Source: Botryococcus braunii (lineage: Eukaryota; Chlorophyta; Trebouxiophyceae). From it: a stretch of 32,500 nucleotides of DNA. Position numbers and translations under genes: made by a program. This document shows, piece after piece, positions 31,476 through 32,500 of the stretch. Location: contig KV908390.1 in the NCBI GenBank assembly GCA_002005505.1, positions 202,501 to 235,000 on the forward strand, read 5' to 3'. The notes under the pieces are model-generated. The model searched no databases. It saw nothing but the letters and a program-made list of their open reading frames with translations, and was not told the DNA's origin. The first letter of the stretch is position 1, and every line of letters starts with the position of its first letter.

Positions 31476-31725
31476 ATCTCCATTTCCTTTGCGCAGAGCC
31501 CCCTTCTCGTTTCCTCATTCTCTCTTTTTCTTCCCTTTACACACCCAGATCTCCCCCCCCCCCCCAATACAAACACGGGAGGGGCCCGTGAACTTTCGAG
31601 GGCTGAGAGGCTGCATAGCCATCCTGCCTCAGGCAGTGCGGGCGTAAGCTCTCTATTAGAAGCCATGGCCATGGCCATCGGCCGTTCCCGTCACGTGAGT
31701 CCCGTGGAAGCTGCGGCATGCATCA

Positions 31726-31818
31726 TTATCATCGTCGTCGTCGTCGTCCTCGTCATCATCATCATCGTCGTCGTCGTCGTTGTCGTCGTCGTCATCATCA
31801 TCATCATCATCATCATCA
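31726..31818 (+). repeat. (TCG)n/(TCA)n trinucleotide repeat upstream of Misato
   Basis: Alternating blocks of TCG and TCA triplets over about 90 bp. The open frames through it encode only Ile/Val or Ser runs and have no support as genes. Confidence 0.9.
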
Positions 31819-32396
31819 AACCACTTTCAACGCCCTTCCAACTTCTCGGCGGGGCCAGACCCCTTTCTCTCCCCCTTAAGGATCATCCGCCCTTATTCCA
31901 AAGACTGTCAAAAATCTCGTCTTACATAACGTTACATGCGCCCCTTCATTGTAAAAATAAGTAGTTTCACGTTACACATTATGATATTGCATATAGTGAG
32001 CTTTTGTATGATAACTATTGATGATATGGTTGAAATGGGTCTCCATTATGGTCATCGACGTTACTGTAAAATCCATTCAGAAGCCCATCCTTACACCTAA
32101 AGCATATAGAGAATTACCTCCGTACATGTCCATGCCTTATGTGCGATAACGGAGCGCAGCCACTAAAGAGCTGATTCTGAAGGGCTGGGCTAAGTAGAAA
32201 GCACTCTGGCATAGCCCATTTTGATCAAGATGGATGCATGCGCCACACCGATTGTATGCTAATCCGCATGCTGTTAATCACGAACAATAACATAACATTT
32301 TTTGATAAACATCAGCCAAGAAACCGAACCAATTTCGGAACTCTGCTACATCTACATTATCGTCAGCAGACATGCTAGCGCTTGACTTCCATGCGC

Positions 32397-32500
32397 AAGG
32401 TCCGCATAGGGTGATGACCACGCCGCTTGCAATGTACCGTAACGGAATATTCCGTTACGGTACATTGCAAGCGGCGTAGTCATCACCCTATGCGGACCTT
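32397..32500. repeat. Near-perfect 104-bp palindrome at the window end
   Basis: Arms of 52 bp (32397-32448 and 32449-32500) are reverse complements with one mismatch, GATGACC against GATGACT, and no spacer; the centre is GGAAT|ATTCC. The right arm ends at the last base of the window, so the repeat could extend beyond it on that side. It could be a hairpin-type mobile element, a transposon end, or an assembly or contig-end artefact. Confidence 0.95.

Larger units (their letters stand above)
31014..32396. other. Upstream region of the Misato gene, no gene recognised
   Basis: This stretch should contain the promoter and 5' untranslated region of the minus-strand Misato gene, but I see no convincing core promoter element. 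It contains a (GT)n tract (31384-31474) and a (TCG/TCA)n tract (31726-31818). The rest shows no exon I can support. Confidence 0.55.

Overview
This window is eukaryotic nuclear DNA. Genes are split by GT-AG introns of about 100 to 1600 bp, exons are short, and the whole region is full of long microsatellites, mainly (CA)n, (GA)n and G-runs. From memory, the gene content and the best family matches (plant-type long-chain acyl-CoA synthetase, plant-type Misato, PIG-Y) fit a green-lineage alga or early plant. That placement is an inference; the sequence alone does not fix the species. Most long uninterrupted ORFs here are low-complexity artefacts of the dinucleotide repeats (HTHT, RERE, SLSL, VCVC). 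The real genes lie in short exons between them.

Layout. (1) 1-370, + strand: the last exon of a long-chain acyl-CoA synthetase (LACS) gene entering from the left, with a polyadenylation signal near 581. (2) 371-3852: no convincing gene, a degenerate 47-bp tandem repeat and a (CA)n(GA)n(G)n block. (3) 3853-4245, - strand: a PIG-Y-like membrane protein, the small subunit of the enzyme that starts GPI-anchor synthesis. Upstream on the same strand (4609-5364) are coding-like patches of an unidentified gene. (4) 5365-9390: intergenic, with dispersed and direct repeats. (5) 9391-20475, + strand: a complete second LACS gene. I could join 14 exons with every splice phase consistent, giving 684 residues. 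(6) 20476-22517: short region between convergent genes, carrying an inverted copy of a dispersed repeat also seen at about 7927-8165. (7) 22518-31013, - strand: a complete DML1/Misato gene. I could join 11 exons with consistent phase, giving 619 residues. (8) 31014-32500: upstream region, ending in a near-perfect 104-bp palindrome exactly at the window edge.

The two LACS genes are head-to-tail tandem paralogues whose C-terminal exons have diverged clearly. They would activate long-chain fatty acids to acyl-CoA. PIG-Y acts in GPI-anchor synthesis in the ER, and Misato is a tubulin-related protein linked to mitochondrial distribution. These genes are not an operon or pathway cluster. I found no undescribed biological system. 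The unusual aspects are the microsatellite load of the introns, with a recurrent compound repeat order, the minisatellites inside Misato introns, the extended PIG-Y, and the terminal palindrome.
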